Assembly: GCF_900292075.1 (NCBI RefSeq) | Contig: NZ_OLMV01000001.1 | Coordinates: 310,001 to 374,000 of the forward strand | Length of the DNA stretch: 64,000 nucleotides | Direction: 5' to 3' | Origin: Microbacterium timonense | GTDB taxonomy: Bacteria; Actinomycetota; Actinomycetes; Actinomycetales; Microbacteriaceae | In this document: in pieces, positions 23,504 through 31,266 of the stretch | Numbering within the stretch: the first letter of the stretch is position 1 | How the letters are laid out: every line of letters begins with the position of its first letter | Translations under genes and position numbers: made by a program | The notes under the pieces: model-generated | Seen by the model: only the letters and a program-made list of their open reading frames with translations | Told to the model about the DNA's origin: nothing | Database searches by the model: none

Positions 23504-23556
23504 AGAAGTTGGTAACGGGATCACCCATCAGAAGTTGCGTTGCGAAAGCTAGTCGG
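23499..23556. repeat. Diverged palindromic repeat, copy D (weak)
   Basis: TGGTGAAGAAGTTGGTAAC, then ATCACCCATCAGAAG and TTGCGTTGCGAAAG, follows the order of copy C with a short deletion. It overlaps the end of the Nudix gene. The match is weaker than among A, B and C. The following 160 bases to 23716 hold nothing I recognise. Confidence 0.45.
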
Positions 23557-23716
23557 CGGCGAGTAGACGAGCGCTCGCGCTGCGCTCTCGTGACCCGTCT
23601 CATCTCGGGCTCACGACGCGCCGATCGCCTCCTGGCGTGCATGTGATCCATCAACGTGTGAGGGCCGAGAGGTACGTGATTGACTTTCGAGATGGTCTTG
23701 AGGATGAGGTTCTGCT

Positions 23717-24067
23717 TTGTCGGATGACGTCGATCAGCCTCCTGAAGGCGTCAACGCTTCTGCCCGGGCGGCCGCTCGGCGGCGAATCGGACAGGTGGGC
23801 TGGATTCTCTGGGTGATCCTGTTGGTCGCGGCCGGGGTGCTGGCGGCCTCTATGGTCGGCCTTCTGATGGAGGGCGCCTTTGGTGGTGGCCTGAGTGCCC
23901 ATGAGGTCGGCGACTGGGTCGGAGCGGCGCGTGCCCTGCTTGTCGCTTCGATCGCCTGCTGTGTCCTCGCCGCGATCGCGAGGCGCTGGGTTCTCTTCTC
24001 GCTGTCAGTCGCCACCGCGCTCCTGCTCGCGGTGATGAACCACTTGCAATGGAACGCCGGCGCTTGA
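23717..24067 (+). CDS. Small membrane protein, unknown function
   Basis: 116 residues with a polar N-terminus (SDDVDQPPEGVNASARAAARRR) and three hydrophobic helices (GWILWVILLVAAGVLAAS, ARALLVASIACCVLAAI, WVLFSLSVATALLLAV). It starts with TTG at 23717, with an AGGATGAGG stretch upstream. No family recognised. Codon use looks normal, so I take it as a real gene, but it stands alone. Confidence 0.6.
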   Translation: MSDDVDQPPEGVNASARAAARRRIGQVGWILWVILLVAAGVLAASMVGLLMEGAFGGGLSAHEVGDWVGAARALLVASIACCVLAAIARRWVLFSLSVATALLLAVMNHLQWNAGA

Positions 24068-24228
24068 GCACGGGTCCCAGAAGACACGGCAGCTATGTCG
24101 GTCGGGAAGATGAGCCATACAGGTCGCTAGCCGAACCCTCCCCCGCTCCCGACTCCTTTCGCGGCGATCGCCGCCGGTAACCGGACGGAACCGAGGCGGA
24201 GCAGCGCGACACGAATCCGCCCGAGTCG

Positions 24229-24257
24229 TTGACGAATCCCAGGTCCGCTGCTAATTT
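24229..24257 (+). promoter_or_regulatory. Sigma-70-type promoter TTGACG-17-TAATTT
   Basis: -35 TTGACG at 24229-24234, exactly 17 bases, -10 TAATTT at 24252-24257. It is the best consensus promoter in the window and predicts a leader of about 50 bases for the secreted protein at 24317. The rest of 24068-24228 shows nothing recognisable. Confidence 0.65.
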
Positions 24258-24316
24258 CCGGACGTAACTCCGCTGATGCGTCCATGTCGGCTCGGTGAAT
24301 CCGTGAGGAGTGTGAC

Positions 24317-24793
24317 ATGAAGAAGCGAACGATCATCGTGGGCGCGCTCGTGGCCGCGGCCGGCTTGGTGGCAGTCGGCGGTCTGGCTGCGTCCGGTGGA
24401 TCATTCACGAACCCGGAAGCAGGGCCCCTCCCCGAGGGTGTCACCGTCGTCACGCGACAGGTGTACGAGGATGCCTTCGCGAAGTTCGAGGCATGCATGA
24501 AGGATGGTGGCGCCTCGCTCGCCGGCAGGCATGATGTCGCTGGAGTGCACATGTTCTCCTTCCTCGCCCAGGACGAACCGGTATACGACAGGTGCTATGT
24601 CGACTTCGCACCGGTCGACTTCCGGTGGCAGGTCTCCAGGTCGTACTACACGCCGGTATTCGACAGGTATCGCGAGTGCCTGACGAACATGGGCGTCGAG
24701 CCGGGAAAGGACGCGGAGACCATCCTGGCCCAGGTCGAGGACAGCGGCATGGACGTCCGGAAGTGCTTCGAGGAAGACACAGCGAACGGGTGA
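24317..24793 (+). CDS. Secreted or membrane-anchored Cys-pair repeat protein, unknown function
   Basis: 158 residues. The N-terminus MKKRTIIVGALVAAAGLVAVGG is a signal peptide or anchor. The exported part has four Cys (60, 93, 121, 150) in two similar units: FEACMKDGG...YDRCYVDF and YRECLTNMG...VRKCFEED. Spacings of 33 and 29 suggest one disulfide per unit. GAGGAG precedes the ATG and a strong promoter lies upstream. No family recognised. Confidence 0.75.
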   Translation: MKKRTIIVGALVAAAGLVAVGGLAASGGSFTNPEAGPLPEGVTVVTRQVYEDAFAKFEACMKDGGASLAGRHDVAGVHMFSFLAQDEPVYDRCYVDFAPVDFRWQVSRSYYTPVFDRYRECLTNMGVEPGKDAETILAQVEDSGMDVRKCFEEDTANG

Positions 24794-24820
24794 CGTGAAC
24801 GTCCCACCTCGTCCCCGTGC

Positions 24821-25336
24821 TCATCGAAGTGAAATCGAAGTGGTTCCCTTCTCGCCCTGAGGATCGACAGCGCCGATCTCGTCCACGTCGTCGCCCGAAC
24901 GCAGGGAGTGCACCATCGTGCGCAGGATCTCGCTCGCTCGCGCTCGGTCCGCGGGCGTGAGATCCGCCAGCATCCGTATCTCGACGTGTCGTACCGCGGT
25001 CGTCGCCTTCTCGAGCTTCTGCCGTCCCTGGGTCGTCAGTCGCGCCGGAAGCGTCTTGCCCACGCGGTCCTCCGGCGGGCGGACGACGTCGCCGATCTGC
25101 TCGAGGCTCTGCAGCAGGACGTTCATCGACTGTCGCGTCACGAACGCTCCCCGAGCGAGATCGGAGTTCGACAGTCCCGGGCGCTGCGCAAGCAGTTCGA
25201 GGCAGGCGTAGTGCGTGATGCTCATTCCGAGGGGACGAAGGACCGTCTCCATCGCCGCGCGCAGGGCGCTGGATGCCTCTTTGAGCAGGTATCCGGGAGA
25301 GTTCTCGAGGTCGATGCCCGCGTCGTCTTGACTCAT
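24821..25336 (-). CDS. MarR-family transcriptional regulator
   Basis: 171-residue winged-helix dimer. The DNA-binding part includes LSNSDLARGAFVTRQSMNVLLQSLEQIGDVVRPPEDRVGKTLPARLTTQGR with the beta-wing D-R-x-G pattern (DRVGK). The ATG at 25336 lies inside the first of two perfect operators that separate it from the divergent VOC gene, so it very likely represses both itself and that gene. The ligand is unknown. Confidence 0.9.
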   Translation of the reverse strand: MSQDDAGIDLENSPGYLLKEASSALRAAMETVLRPLGMSITHYACLELLAQRPGLSNSDLARGAFVTRQSMNVLLQSLEQIGDVVRPPEDRVGKTLPARLTTQGRQKLEKATTAVRHVEIRMLADLTPADRARASEILRTMVHSLRSGDDVDEIGAVDPQGEKGTTSISLR

Positions 25337-25352
25337 GTCAGAAGTCTGACAT
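25335..25352. promoter_or_regulatory. MarR operator 1
   Basis: ATGTCAG-AAGT-CTGACAT, perfect 7-base arms. It overlaps the start codon of the marR gene. Confidence 0.75.
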
Positions 25353-25362
25353 ACCGTGGCGC

Positions 25363-25380
25363 ATGTCAGAAAGCTGACAT
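25363..25380. promoter_or_regulatory. MarR operator 2
   Basis: ATGTCAG-AAAG-CTGACAT, the same arms as operator 1, centred 28 bases away, 20 bases before the VOC start. Confidence 0.75.
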
Positions 25381-25399
25381 TCATTTCGAAGGAGCAACC

Positions 25400-25768
25400 A
25401 TGCCCGCCACCGGACCCGACTTCCTCTCACTGCAGGTGCGCGACCTCGACGCGTCGCAGGCGTTCTACGAGCGCTATCTCGGCCTCGTCCGCTCCCCCGC
25501 CGGTCCGCCGCACGCCGTCGTCTTCGCGACGCAGCCGATCCCCTTCGCCGTCCGCGACATCGTCGTGGGCGCCGATCTTGACGCCGTCGCGCAGCCGGGC
25601 GCCGGCATCGCGCTGTGGCTCCACGCCACCGATGTGCAGCAGATCCACGACGCCCTCCTCGCGGACGGCCACCGGATCGTCGCCGCGCCGATCGATGGTC
25701 CTTTCGGGCGCACGTTCACCTTCGCCGATCCTGACGGGTATCACATCACGCTGCACGACCGTGCCTGA
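25400..25768 (+). CDS. VOC family (glyoxalase/bleomycin-resistance-like) protein
   Basis: 122-residue protein of the vicinal oxygen chelate fold: LSLQVRDLDASQAFYERYLGL at the start and FTFADPDGYHITLHD at the end, the usual first and last strands with metal-ligand His/Glu positions partly kept. GAAGGAG precedes the ATG. The shared operator region with MarR suggests induction by a small toxic molecule, which this protein may bind or modify. Inference only. Confidence 0.87.
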   Translation: MPATGPDFLSLQVRDLDASQAFYERYLGLVRSPAGPPHAVVFATQPIPFAVRDIVVGADLDAVAQPGAGIALWLHATDVQQIHDALLADGHRIVAAPIDGPFGRTFTFADPDGYHITLHDRA

Positions 25769-25937
25769 ACGAGGATGAGGCGCTCGCGGGCAACACCGAG
25801 AGCGTGCTCTCGGTGAAGACTCGAAGGGCCCCTGCTGATCAGACCACTCCGGCGGCGGTCACGGACGATCGTTTCGGACCGCGATCATCGGGCGTGAGCA
25901 GAGGAACCTGGACAGGCTGGATGTCGAAGGAGGCACC

Positions 25938-26804
25938 GTGATCAGGACGCTCAATCAGGTCGTCGAGTACGTCGACGCTCACCTGGACGACGAGCTCGAC
26001 GTCGCGGCGCTCGCTCGCCGGCTCGGGACGACCGAGTACCACGTGCGACGGATGTTCTCGTCATTGGCGGGCATGCCGCTGTCGGAGTACGTCCGTCGTC
26101 GCCGCATGACGGTCGCTGCCGCGGACGTGCTCGCAGGCGTCGATCTGCTGAGCGTCGCCGTCCGGTATGGGTACGGTTCGACCGAGGCGTTCGGGCGGGC
26201 ATTCCGAGCCGTTCACGGCTCGGGCCCCGGAGATGTGCGCCGCCGCGGTGGCCCCCTTCGTTCACAACCGCAACTCAGGTTCCGCCTGACCGTCGAAGGG
26301 ACGACACCCATGGACACCCGCCTCACCGAACGACCCGCGTTCCGTCTGATCGGGCACGCCGCCCGCGTGCCGCTGATCCACGAGGGCCCGAATCCGCACA
26401 TCCAGGCCCACATCTCGTCGCTGCCCGCATCAGAACATGAACGACTGAAGACGCTGAGCGAGGTCGAGCCTGCGGGCCTGCTGCAGGTCAGCGCGGACAT
26501 CGACCCGGACTATGTCGAGGGCAGCGAGCTGACCTACCTCCACGGCGTCGCGATGGATGCCTCCTCCCCCGTCCCCGACGATCTGGACGTGATCGATGTG
26601 CCGGCCGGCACATGGGCGGTGTTCCGCACAGCCGGCGCCTATCCCGCCGCACTTCAGGAGACCTGGGCGGCGACAGCGACGGAGTGGTTCCCCTCGAACC
26701 CGTGGCGGCTGCGGCCGGGACCGTCGATGGTCGCTGTGCTGGACCGCTCCCCCGACCTCCGCACGGCGACCTGCGAACTCTGGCTTCCCGTGGAGAGGGA
26801 CTGA
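25938..26804 (+). CDS. AraC-family regulator with GyrI-like effector domain
   Basis: 288 residues. The N-terminal double helix-turn-helix (residues about 8-105; YVDAHLDDELDVAALARRLGTTEYHVRRMF, then LSVAVRYGYGSTEAFGRAFRAVHG) is followed by a GyrI-like small-molecule domain (about 125-288; RLTERPAFRLIGHAARVPL). This order is that of the Rob/SoxS-with-GyrI regulators that sense lipophilic compounds. AAGGAGG precedes the GTG. No target is obvious next door. Confidence 0.9.
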   Translation: MIRTLNQVVEYVDAHLDDELDVAALARRLGTTEYHVRRMFSSLAGMPLSEYVRRRRMTVAAADVLAGVDLLSVAVRYGYGSTEAFGRAFRAVHGSGPGDVRRRGGPLRSQPQLRFRLTVEGTTPMDTRLTERPAFRLIGHAARVPLIHEGPNPHIQAHISSLPASEHERLKTLSEVEPAGLLQVSADIDPDYVEGSELTYLHGVAMDASSPVPDDLDVIDVPAGTWAVFRTAGAYPAALQETWAATATEWFPSNPWRLRPGPSMVAVLDRSPDLRTATCELWLPVERD

Positions 26805-26854
26805 GGGCGCGCAATCTTGCTGCGAGGGGTCTCCGCCGCCGCGCCTCGGTCTGG

Positions 26855-26860
26855 CAGACT
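26855..26860 (+). promoter_or_regulatory. Possible -10 element CAGACT
   Basis: CAGACT, 6-base spacer, ATG at 26867. It deviates from TANNNT in the first base, so it is weaker evidence. Confidence 0.4.
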
Positions 26861-26866
26861 TCCGGG

Positions 26867-27559
26867 ATGCCGCACCCTGAACTCCTCGCCCGGCTCTGGC
26901 CGGCGTCCGCGCTCCGCGTCACCTCCGGCGACCTCGAGCTTCGCTGGATCGACGATGAGATCCTGGTCGAGCTCGCCGAACTGGCCGGTCGCGGCATCCA
27001 CGATCCAGCCGACATGCCGTTCGAGCACCCGTGGTCGCGGGGAACCGCCGACGAGGTGGGGCGGAGCGTCCTCACGTATCAATGGAGCGCGCGGACGCAG
27101 GTCACCCGCGACCGGTTCGCCCTGGAGCTCGCCGTGCTGCACGACGGGCGGCCGGTCGGCATCCAGGGGCTCACCGCGCGGGATTGGCCGGTGCTGCGCA
27201 GCGTCCAGACCGGCTCGTGGCTGGGGCGCGAGCACCAGGGGCGGGGCATCGGCACCCGTATGAGGGTCATGGCACTGCATCTGGCGTTCGACGGCCTCGG
27301 TGCCGACGAGGCGACATCAGGGGCCTTCGCCGACAACCCCGCCTCGAACGCCGTCTCGCGCCGCGTCGGCTACCAGCCGGACGGCGCGGTCAGAGTGGCG
27401 CGAGACGGCGTGGCGGTCGCTCACAACCGCTACGTCATGTCGCGCGAGAGGTGGGCGTCGCTCCGGTCGGAGCACGCCGCCCTGCTGGGCGCACCGGTCG
27501 CGGTCACCGGCGCCCGGTCATTCCGGACGCAGATCGAAGGCGCGACGACAGAACGCTGA
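26867..27559 (+). CDS. GNAT family N-acetyltransferase
   Basis: 230-residue acetyl-CoA-dependent acyltransferase of the RimJ/RimL type: N-terminal LRVTSGDLELRWIDDEIL, the acetyl-CoA loop in WLGREHQGRGIGTRMR (about residues 116-131; Q-x-x-G-x-G/A pattern as QGRGIG) and the SNAVSRRVGYQPDG segment. The substrate is unknown. The ATG fits a weak leaderless -10. Convergent with the DUF6458 gene. Confidence 0.88.
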   Translation: MPHPELLARLWPASALRVTSGDLELRWIDDEILVELAELAGRGIHDPADMPFEHPWSRGTADEVGRSVLTYQWSARTQVTRDRFALELAVLHDGRPVGIQGLTARDWPVLRSVQTGSWLGREHQGRGIGTRMRVMALHLAFDGLGADEATSGAFADNPASNAVSRRVGYQPDGAVRVARDGVAVAHNRYVMSRERWASLRSEHAALLGAPVAVTGARSFRTQIEGATTER

Positions 27560-27565
27560 CCGGAC

Positions 27566-27595
27566 CGGCCGCGGGGGTGGAGACGCCCGCGGCCG
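27566..27595. terminator. Bidirectional terminator between GNAT and DUF6458 genes
   Basis: CGGCCGCGGG (27566-27575) pairs with CCCGCGGCCG (27586-27595) over a 10-base loop. Confidence 0.7.
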
Positions 27596-27604
27596 TCGCG
27601 GTGA

Positions 27605-27868
27605 TCAGAGTCCGGCGCTGTCGTCGGGCATGCTCGCACTGCGCCGGGTGACGCGCGAGTTGGTTGCGGGGTCGACGTCGGTGTGCGTCACGACGTCAGA
27701 GCGACGGCGCCGCATCAGCAGCACCAGGCCTACGAGGAAGATGACCACGCCGGCACCCATCAGGATGTAGCCGATCATGTCGAGGTTCACCCAGTCGACC
27801 TGCACGTTCAGGGCGAATGCCAAGATCGCTCCGATCGCGAACAGAACGATTCCTGCTCCGATGCTCAT
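27605..27868 (-). CDS. DUF6458-like small membrane protein
   Basis: 87 residues: two transmembrane helices (IGAGIVLFAIGAILAFAL and IGYILMGAGVVIFLVGLVLLM) with the conserved linker NVQVDWVNLDMIG, then a positively charged cytosolic tail. The pattern is that of the DUF6458 family of actinobacteria as I know it. AAAGGAG lies 7 bases before the ATG. Function unknown. Confidence 0.8.
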   Translation of the reverse strand: MSIGAGIVLFAIGAILAFALNVQVDWVNLDMIGYILMGAGVVIFLVGLVLLMRRRRSDVVTHTDVDPATNSRVTRRSASMPDDSAGL

Positions 27869-28006
27869 CGAAAGCTCCTTTCCTGGGGCGCCTTCGGCCC
27901 CTCCCCTCCAGGGGACGCGTTCGTCCCGCCTTACAGGCTGGCGTATCGACCAGGAGGCGGGCAGGGGCTTGACAGACGCCGTGAATCCCGGCATCCCGCG
28001 CGTGAC

Positions 28007-28012
28007 TACTGT
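28007..28012 (+). promoter_or_regulatory. -10 element TACTGT of a predicted leaderless promoter
   Basis: TACTGT, then 6 bases (GGAATG), then GTG at 28019. The in-frame ATG at 28016 lies inside the spacer, too close to the element to be transcribed. Confidence 0.5.
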
Positions 28013-28018
28013 GGAATG

Positions 28019-29359
28019 GTGCACAGCCTTGCCCGTTCCGCAGCGGCCGGGCCGGGACTGCGCGCGTGGGTGATCTGGACGGTGGGCGTCGCCGCATACG
28101 TGCTGGCGATCACCAACCGGTCGTCGCTGAGCGCGGTGGGAGTCGACGCGGCCGCGCGCTTCGATGCCGACGCCGCCACGCTGTCCCTCTTCGCCGTGGT
28201 CCAGCTCGCCGTGTACGGCGGCATGCAGATCCCCATCGGCGTGCTGCTGGACCGATACGGCGCGCGCCCCATCATGACGATCGGCATGTCGCTGATGGCC
28301 GTCGGCCAGCTGACCATGGCCCTGTCCCCCAGTGTCGGCGTCGCGATCCTCGCGCGCATGCTCCTCGGCGCCGGAGACGCGGCCATCTTCCCCGGCGTGC
28401 TGCGGCTGATCGCCACGTGGTTCCCCGCGCAGCGCGGCCCCATCATGGTGCAGCTCACCGGCATCGTGGGACAGGCCGGTCAGCTCGTCGCACTCATCCC
28501 CCTGGCGGCGCTGCTGCACGCCACGTCGTGGACGATCACCTTCGGCAGCATCGCCGGGCTGGGCGTGCTGTTCGCCATTCTGGTGTTCCTCCTCATCCGC
28601 AACCACCCGCCTGACCGCGACGAGGACGTGTCCGTCGACACCGACACCGGCGCCATCCGGGTGGTGACCTCCGCCGTCGACACCGGCGTCGGCATCAGGG
28701 CAGCGTGGGCACACCCCGGTACTCGACTGGCCTTCTGGTCGCATTTCACGACCCCGTTCGCCGGCACCGCCTTCGTGCTGCTGTGGGGGATGCCGTTCCT
28801 CACCGCCGGCGAGGGACGCAGCACGGCCGAGGCGGCGTCGATCATGTCCCTGTACGTCGTGGTCGGCATGGTCCTCGGCCCGATCATGGGAGAACTGTCG
28901 CGCCGCAACCCCCATCTGCGTTCTCAAGCCCTCGTGCTGCCGACCATCGCCGCGCAGGCGGCGGCCTGGATCGTCGTCATCGCGTACCCGGGGCCGGCGC
29001 CGCTGTGGCTGCTGCTCGCGCTCGCGGTTGCGCTGGCCACCGGCGGTCCCGCATCGATGATCGCGTTCGACCACGCGCGCACGCACAACCCCTCGCACCG
29101 GCTCAGCACCGCCACGGGCGTGACCAACGCGGGAGGATTCCTCGCCGCGCTCCTGGCGATCCTGCTCATCGGACTCGCGCTCGACCTTCAGGGGGCGGGC
29201 ACGCCCGCGACGTACAACCTCGATGCCTTCCGGCTCGCATTCCTGATGCAGGTGCCCCTGTGGCTGCTGGGCGGCGCCTTCATCGTGGTCGAGCGCAAAC
29301 GCACCCGCATCCGGCTCGGCATGGACCCGCCCCGGACGCCCCGGCGCTCCCGTCGGTGA
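28019..29359 (+). CDS. MFS transporter (nitrate/nitrite- or ACS-like)
   Basis: 446-residue carrier with 12 predicted helices. The helix 2-3 loop has GVLLDRYGARPIMTIGMSLM (the MFS motif A type, D-R-x-G-R-R variant) and helix 4 has ARMLLGAGDAAIFPGVLRLIATWFPAQRGP. Substrate not predictable. GTG at 28019 is favoured by the -10 spacing; ATG 28016 would add one residue. Monocistronic. Confidence 0.88.
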   Translation: MHSLARSAAAGPGLRAWVIWTVGVAAYVLAITNRSSLSAVGVDAAARFDADAATLSLFAVVQLAVYGGMQIPIGVLLDRYGARPIMTIGMSLMAVGQLTMALSPSVGVAILARMLLGAGDAAIFPGVLRLIATWFPAQRGPIMVQLTGIVGQAGQLVALIPLAALLHATSWTITFGSIAGLGVLFAILVFLLIRNHPPDRDEDVSVDTDTGAIRVVTSAVDTGVGIRAAWAHPGTRLAFWSHFTTPFAGTAFVLLWGMPFLTAGEGRSTAEAASIMSLYVVVGMVLGPIMGELSRRNPHLRSQALVLPTIAAQAAAWIVVIAYPGPAPLWLLLALAVALATGGPASMIAFDHARTHNPSHRLSTATGVTNAGGFLAALLAILLIGLALDLQGAGTPATYNLDAFRLAFLMQVPLWLLGGAFIVVERKRTRIRLGMDPPRTPRRSRR

Positions 29360-29414
29360 GGCACAGGACCACCGCAGCGGTGGACCCATCCGATCCGCTG
29401 TCTGACGGGTCCGC

Positions 29415-29420
29415 TACGGT
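29415..29420 (+). promoter_or_regulatory. -10 element TACGGT of a predicted leaderless promoter
   Basis: TACGGT, 6-base spacer, ATG at 29427. Confidence 0.55.
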
Positions 29421-29426
29421 GACGGC

Positions 29427-29996
29427 ATGACTCGCGCCGTCTTCTACACCGCGACCACACTGAACGGCTTCCTGGCCGACGACCACGACTCCCTCGACTG
29501 GCTGTTCGCCGCGCCGGGCGGCGAGGGCGGCGACGACGACTTCCAGCAGTTCCTCGCGGGCATGGGCGTCCTCGTCCAGGGTTCCTCCACCTACCGCTGG
29601 GTTCTCGAGCACGAAGACCTCGTCGCGCATCCGGAGAAATGGCCCGGGTACTACGGTGATCGCCCCACGTGGGTGTTCACGAGCCGTGAGCAGCCGGTCG
29701 TGCCCGGTGTCGACATCCGCTTCGCGTCGGGCGACGTCCGTGAGGCGTGGCCGGAGATCCGCGCGGCCGCCGGGGATCGGGATGTCTGGATCGTGGGCGG
29801 CGGCGATCTTGCCGGGCAGTTCGCGGATGCCGGGCTGCTGGATGAGATCCGGGTCTCGGTCGCACCCGCCACGCTGCGCTCGGGCAAGCCGCTGATGCCG
29901 CGCGATCTGGGCGCGGACCGGCTGAAGCTCACTGCCGTGCGCAAGGCGGGAGCGTTCGCCGAGCTCACCTACACGCTCAAAGGCGCCCGGGAATGA
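29427..29996 (+). CDS. Dihydrofolate reductase family protein (RibD C-terminal type)
   Basis: 189-residue reductase-fold protein: ATTLNGFLADDHDSLDWLFA at the start, GSSTYRWVLE in the middle and DVWIVGGGDLAGQFADAGLLDEIRVSVAP (NADPH-binding GGG) near residue 120-150. These resemble the RibD reductase domain rather than true folate enzymes. The next gene overlaps by 4 bases. Confidence 0.87.
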   Translation: MTRAVFYTATTLNGFLADDHDSLDWLFAAPGGEGGDDDFQQFLAGMGVLVQGSSTYRWVLEHEDLVAHPEKWPGYYGDRPTWVFTSREQPVVPGVDIRFASGDVREAWPEIRAAAGDRDVWIVGGGDLAGQFADAGLLDEIRVSVAPATLRSGKPLMPRDLGADRLKLTAVRKAGAFAELTYTLKGARE

Positions 29997-30481
29997 GCCG
30001 GCGATGGCGTGGAGTGCTGGCCGCGCTCACCAATCCCGACCTGCGAGCGGTGCTCGCCGAAGCCATGACCGCTCCCCCGCTCCCGGATGCCCGCCGTCGC
30101 CGGGCGATCGCCCGCCTGTCGGAGCTCGGGCTGGTACGAGCCACGCCGTCGGGAACGCTCTCGTTCGATGAGGCGACGGTGCGCAGCATCCTCGCGGAGG
30201 AGCGTCCCGTGAAGCCATCGGGGGTGGCCCGCTTCCTCGACGCGGACGGTCGGATCGATCGCTATCCGGCTCAGCACGGCGATCGCTTGGACCTGCTCGC
30301 ATGGGTCGCGGACCAGGCGTTCTCGGCCGACGACGCCCTCGCCGAAACGGAGGTCAACGAGCGGCTGGAGCGCTTCACAACCGACGTCGCGGTGCTGCGC
30401 CGCTACCTGGTGGATGCCGGGATCCTGGAGCGCACGAATTCCGGCTCGCAGTACCGGCTCGCGGCGGTGTCACCGCGGTGA
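29993..30481 (+). CDS. DUF2087 domain-containing regulator-like protein
   Basis: 162 residues. The N-terminal third (LAALTNPDLRAVLAEAM, then RAIARLSELGLVRAT) looks like a winged-helix, and the C-terminal DUF2087 has VARFLDADGRIDRYPAQHGDRLDLLAWVADQAFS, TEVNERLERFTTDVAVLRRYLVDAGILER. DUF2087 proteins often act with such regulators. Translationally coupled to the reductase gene; its last 12 bases overlap the end of the convergent SGNH gene. Confidence 0.85.
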   Translation: MSRRWRGVLAALTNPDLRAVLAEAMTAPPLPDARRRRAIARLSELGLVRATPSGTLSFDEATVRSILAEERPVKPSGVARFLDADGRIDRYPAQHGDRLDLLAWVADQAFSADDALAETEVNERLERFTTDVAVLRRYLVDAGILERTNSGSQYRLAAVSPR

Positions 30482-31231
30482 CGGAGCGAACGGGGTCCAG
30501 TCGGCGAACTTGGGCGTTCGCCCGTCTCCCGATGACGTCCGGGTGAGGCGACGGCGCACCCACGGCCCCACGTGTTCCCGGTAGTACGCGGCGCCGCGCG
30601 TGCCCCCCTGCGGGAGAGGCGGCAGTGACCACCACACCGGCGGCGCGTCGAATCCGAGCGCGTCCAGCACGCGAGCAGCCACCCGGTGGTGTCCGCGGGA
30701 GTTCATGTGCAGGCGGTCCTCCGACCAGTACGGCGGGGTCGCGAGCTCTTCATCGAACCAGTTGTACGCGCGCACGACGTCCGGCCGCGAGGCGAGGTGC
30801 GACTCGACGGCGTGTGAGAGCAGGTCGCCACGACGCTTGATCACCCTCCCGAGCGGAAGCTGCGCCGTGGGATTCGCCCCCGACAGCACGATGAGCTGTA
30901 CGCCTTCCTCGTCGCAGCGACGAAGGACGGTGTCGAAGGCGGCGACCACGCGACTCACATCGGTGCGGGGACGCAGCATGTCATTGCCGCCGCCGTTGAA
31001 CGAGAGATGGGTCGGCTTGAGGGCGAGAGCCGGCTCCAGCTGCTCCTGGACGATCGGCCACACGAGCTTGCCTCGGATCGCCAGATTGGCGTACTCGATC
31101 GGCTCCCCCGCGGCATCCGCCCAGCCCTGAGCGACCAGGTCGGCCCAGCCCCGTACGTGTCCGTCCGGCAGCTCGTCGCCGACGCCCTCGGTGAACGAGT
31201 CGCCGATTGCGACGTATCGAACGGATGCCAC
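30470..31231 (-). CDS. SGNH/GDSL-family hydrolase
   Basis: 253-residue esterase-like enzyme with block I GDSFTEG (nucleophile Ser about residue 12), block II Gly in IRGKLVWP, block III GGGNDM (Asn) and block V DRLHMNSRGHH (Asp/His pair). No signal peptide. Start is the GTG at 31231 with TAGGCT 7 bases upstream; the frame open beyond it overlaps the next gene and is not protein-like for this family. The substrate is unknown. Confidence 0.9.
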   Translation of the reverse strand: MASVRYVAIGDSFTEGVGDELPDGHVRGWADLVAQGWADAAGEPIEYANLAIRGKLVWPIVQEQLEPALALKPTHLSFNGGGNDMLRPRTDVSRVVAAFDTVLRRCDEEGVQLIVLSGANPTAQLPLGRVIKRRGDLLSHAVESHLASRPDVVRAYNWFDEELATPPYWSEDRLHMNSRGHHRVAARVLDALGFDAPPVWWSLPPLPQGGTRGAAYYREHVGPWVRRRLTRTSSGDGRTPKFADWTPFAPSPR

Positions 31232-31238
31232 GGGCTCC

Positions 31239-31244
31239 AGCCTA
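31239..31244 (-). promoter_or_regulatory. -10 element TAGGCT of a predicted leaderless promoter
   Basis: Minus-strand TAGGCT, 7-base spacer, GTG at 31231. Confidence 0.55.
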
Positions 31245-31266
31245 CGGCGAGCGTCGCCGTGCGCCG

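Noticed and set aside
21871..23556. Integron-like cassette array with attC sites
   Set aside because: The repeats lack the GTTRRRY and RYYYAAC core sites, genes point in different directions, and no integrase gene is nearby.
27969..27974. Consensus -35 TTGACA upstream of the MFS gene
   Set aside because: No -10 sits at 16-18 bases downstream; the TACTGT element is 32 bases away.
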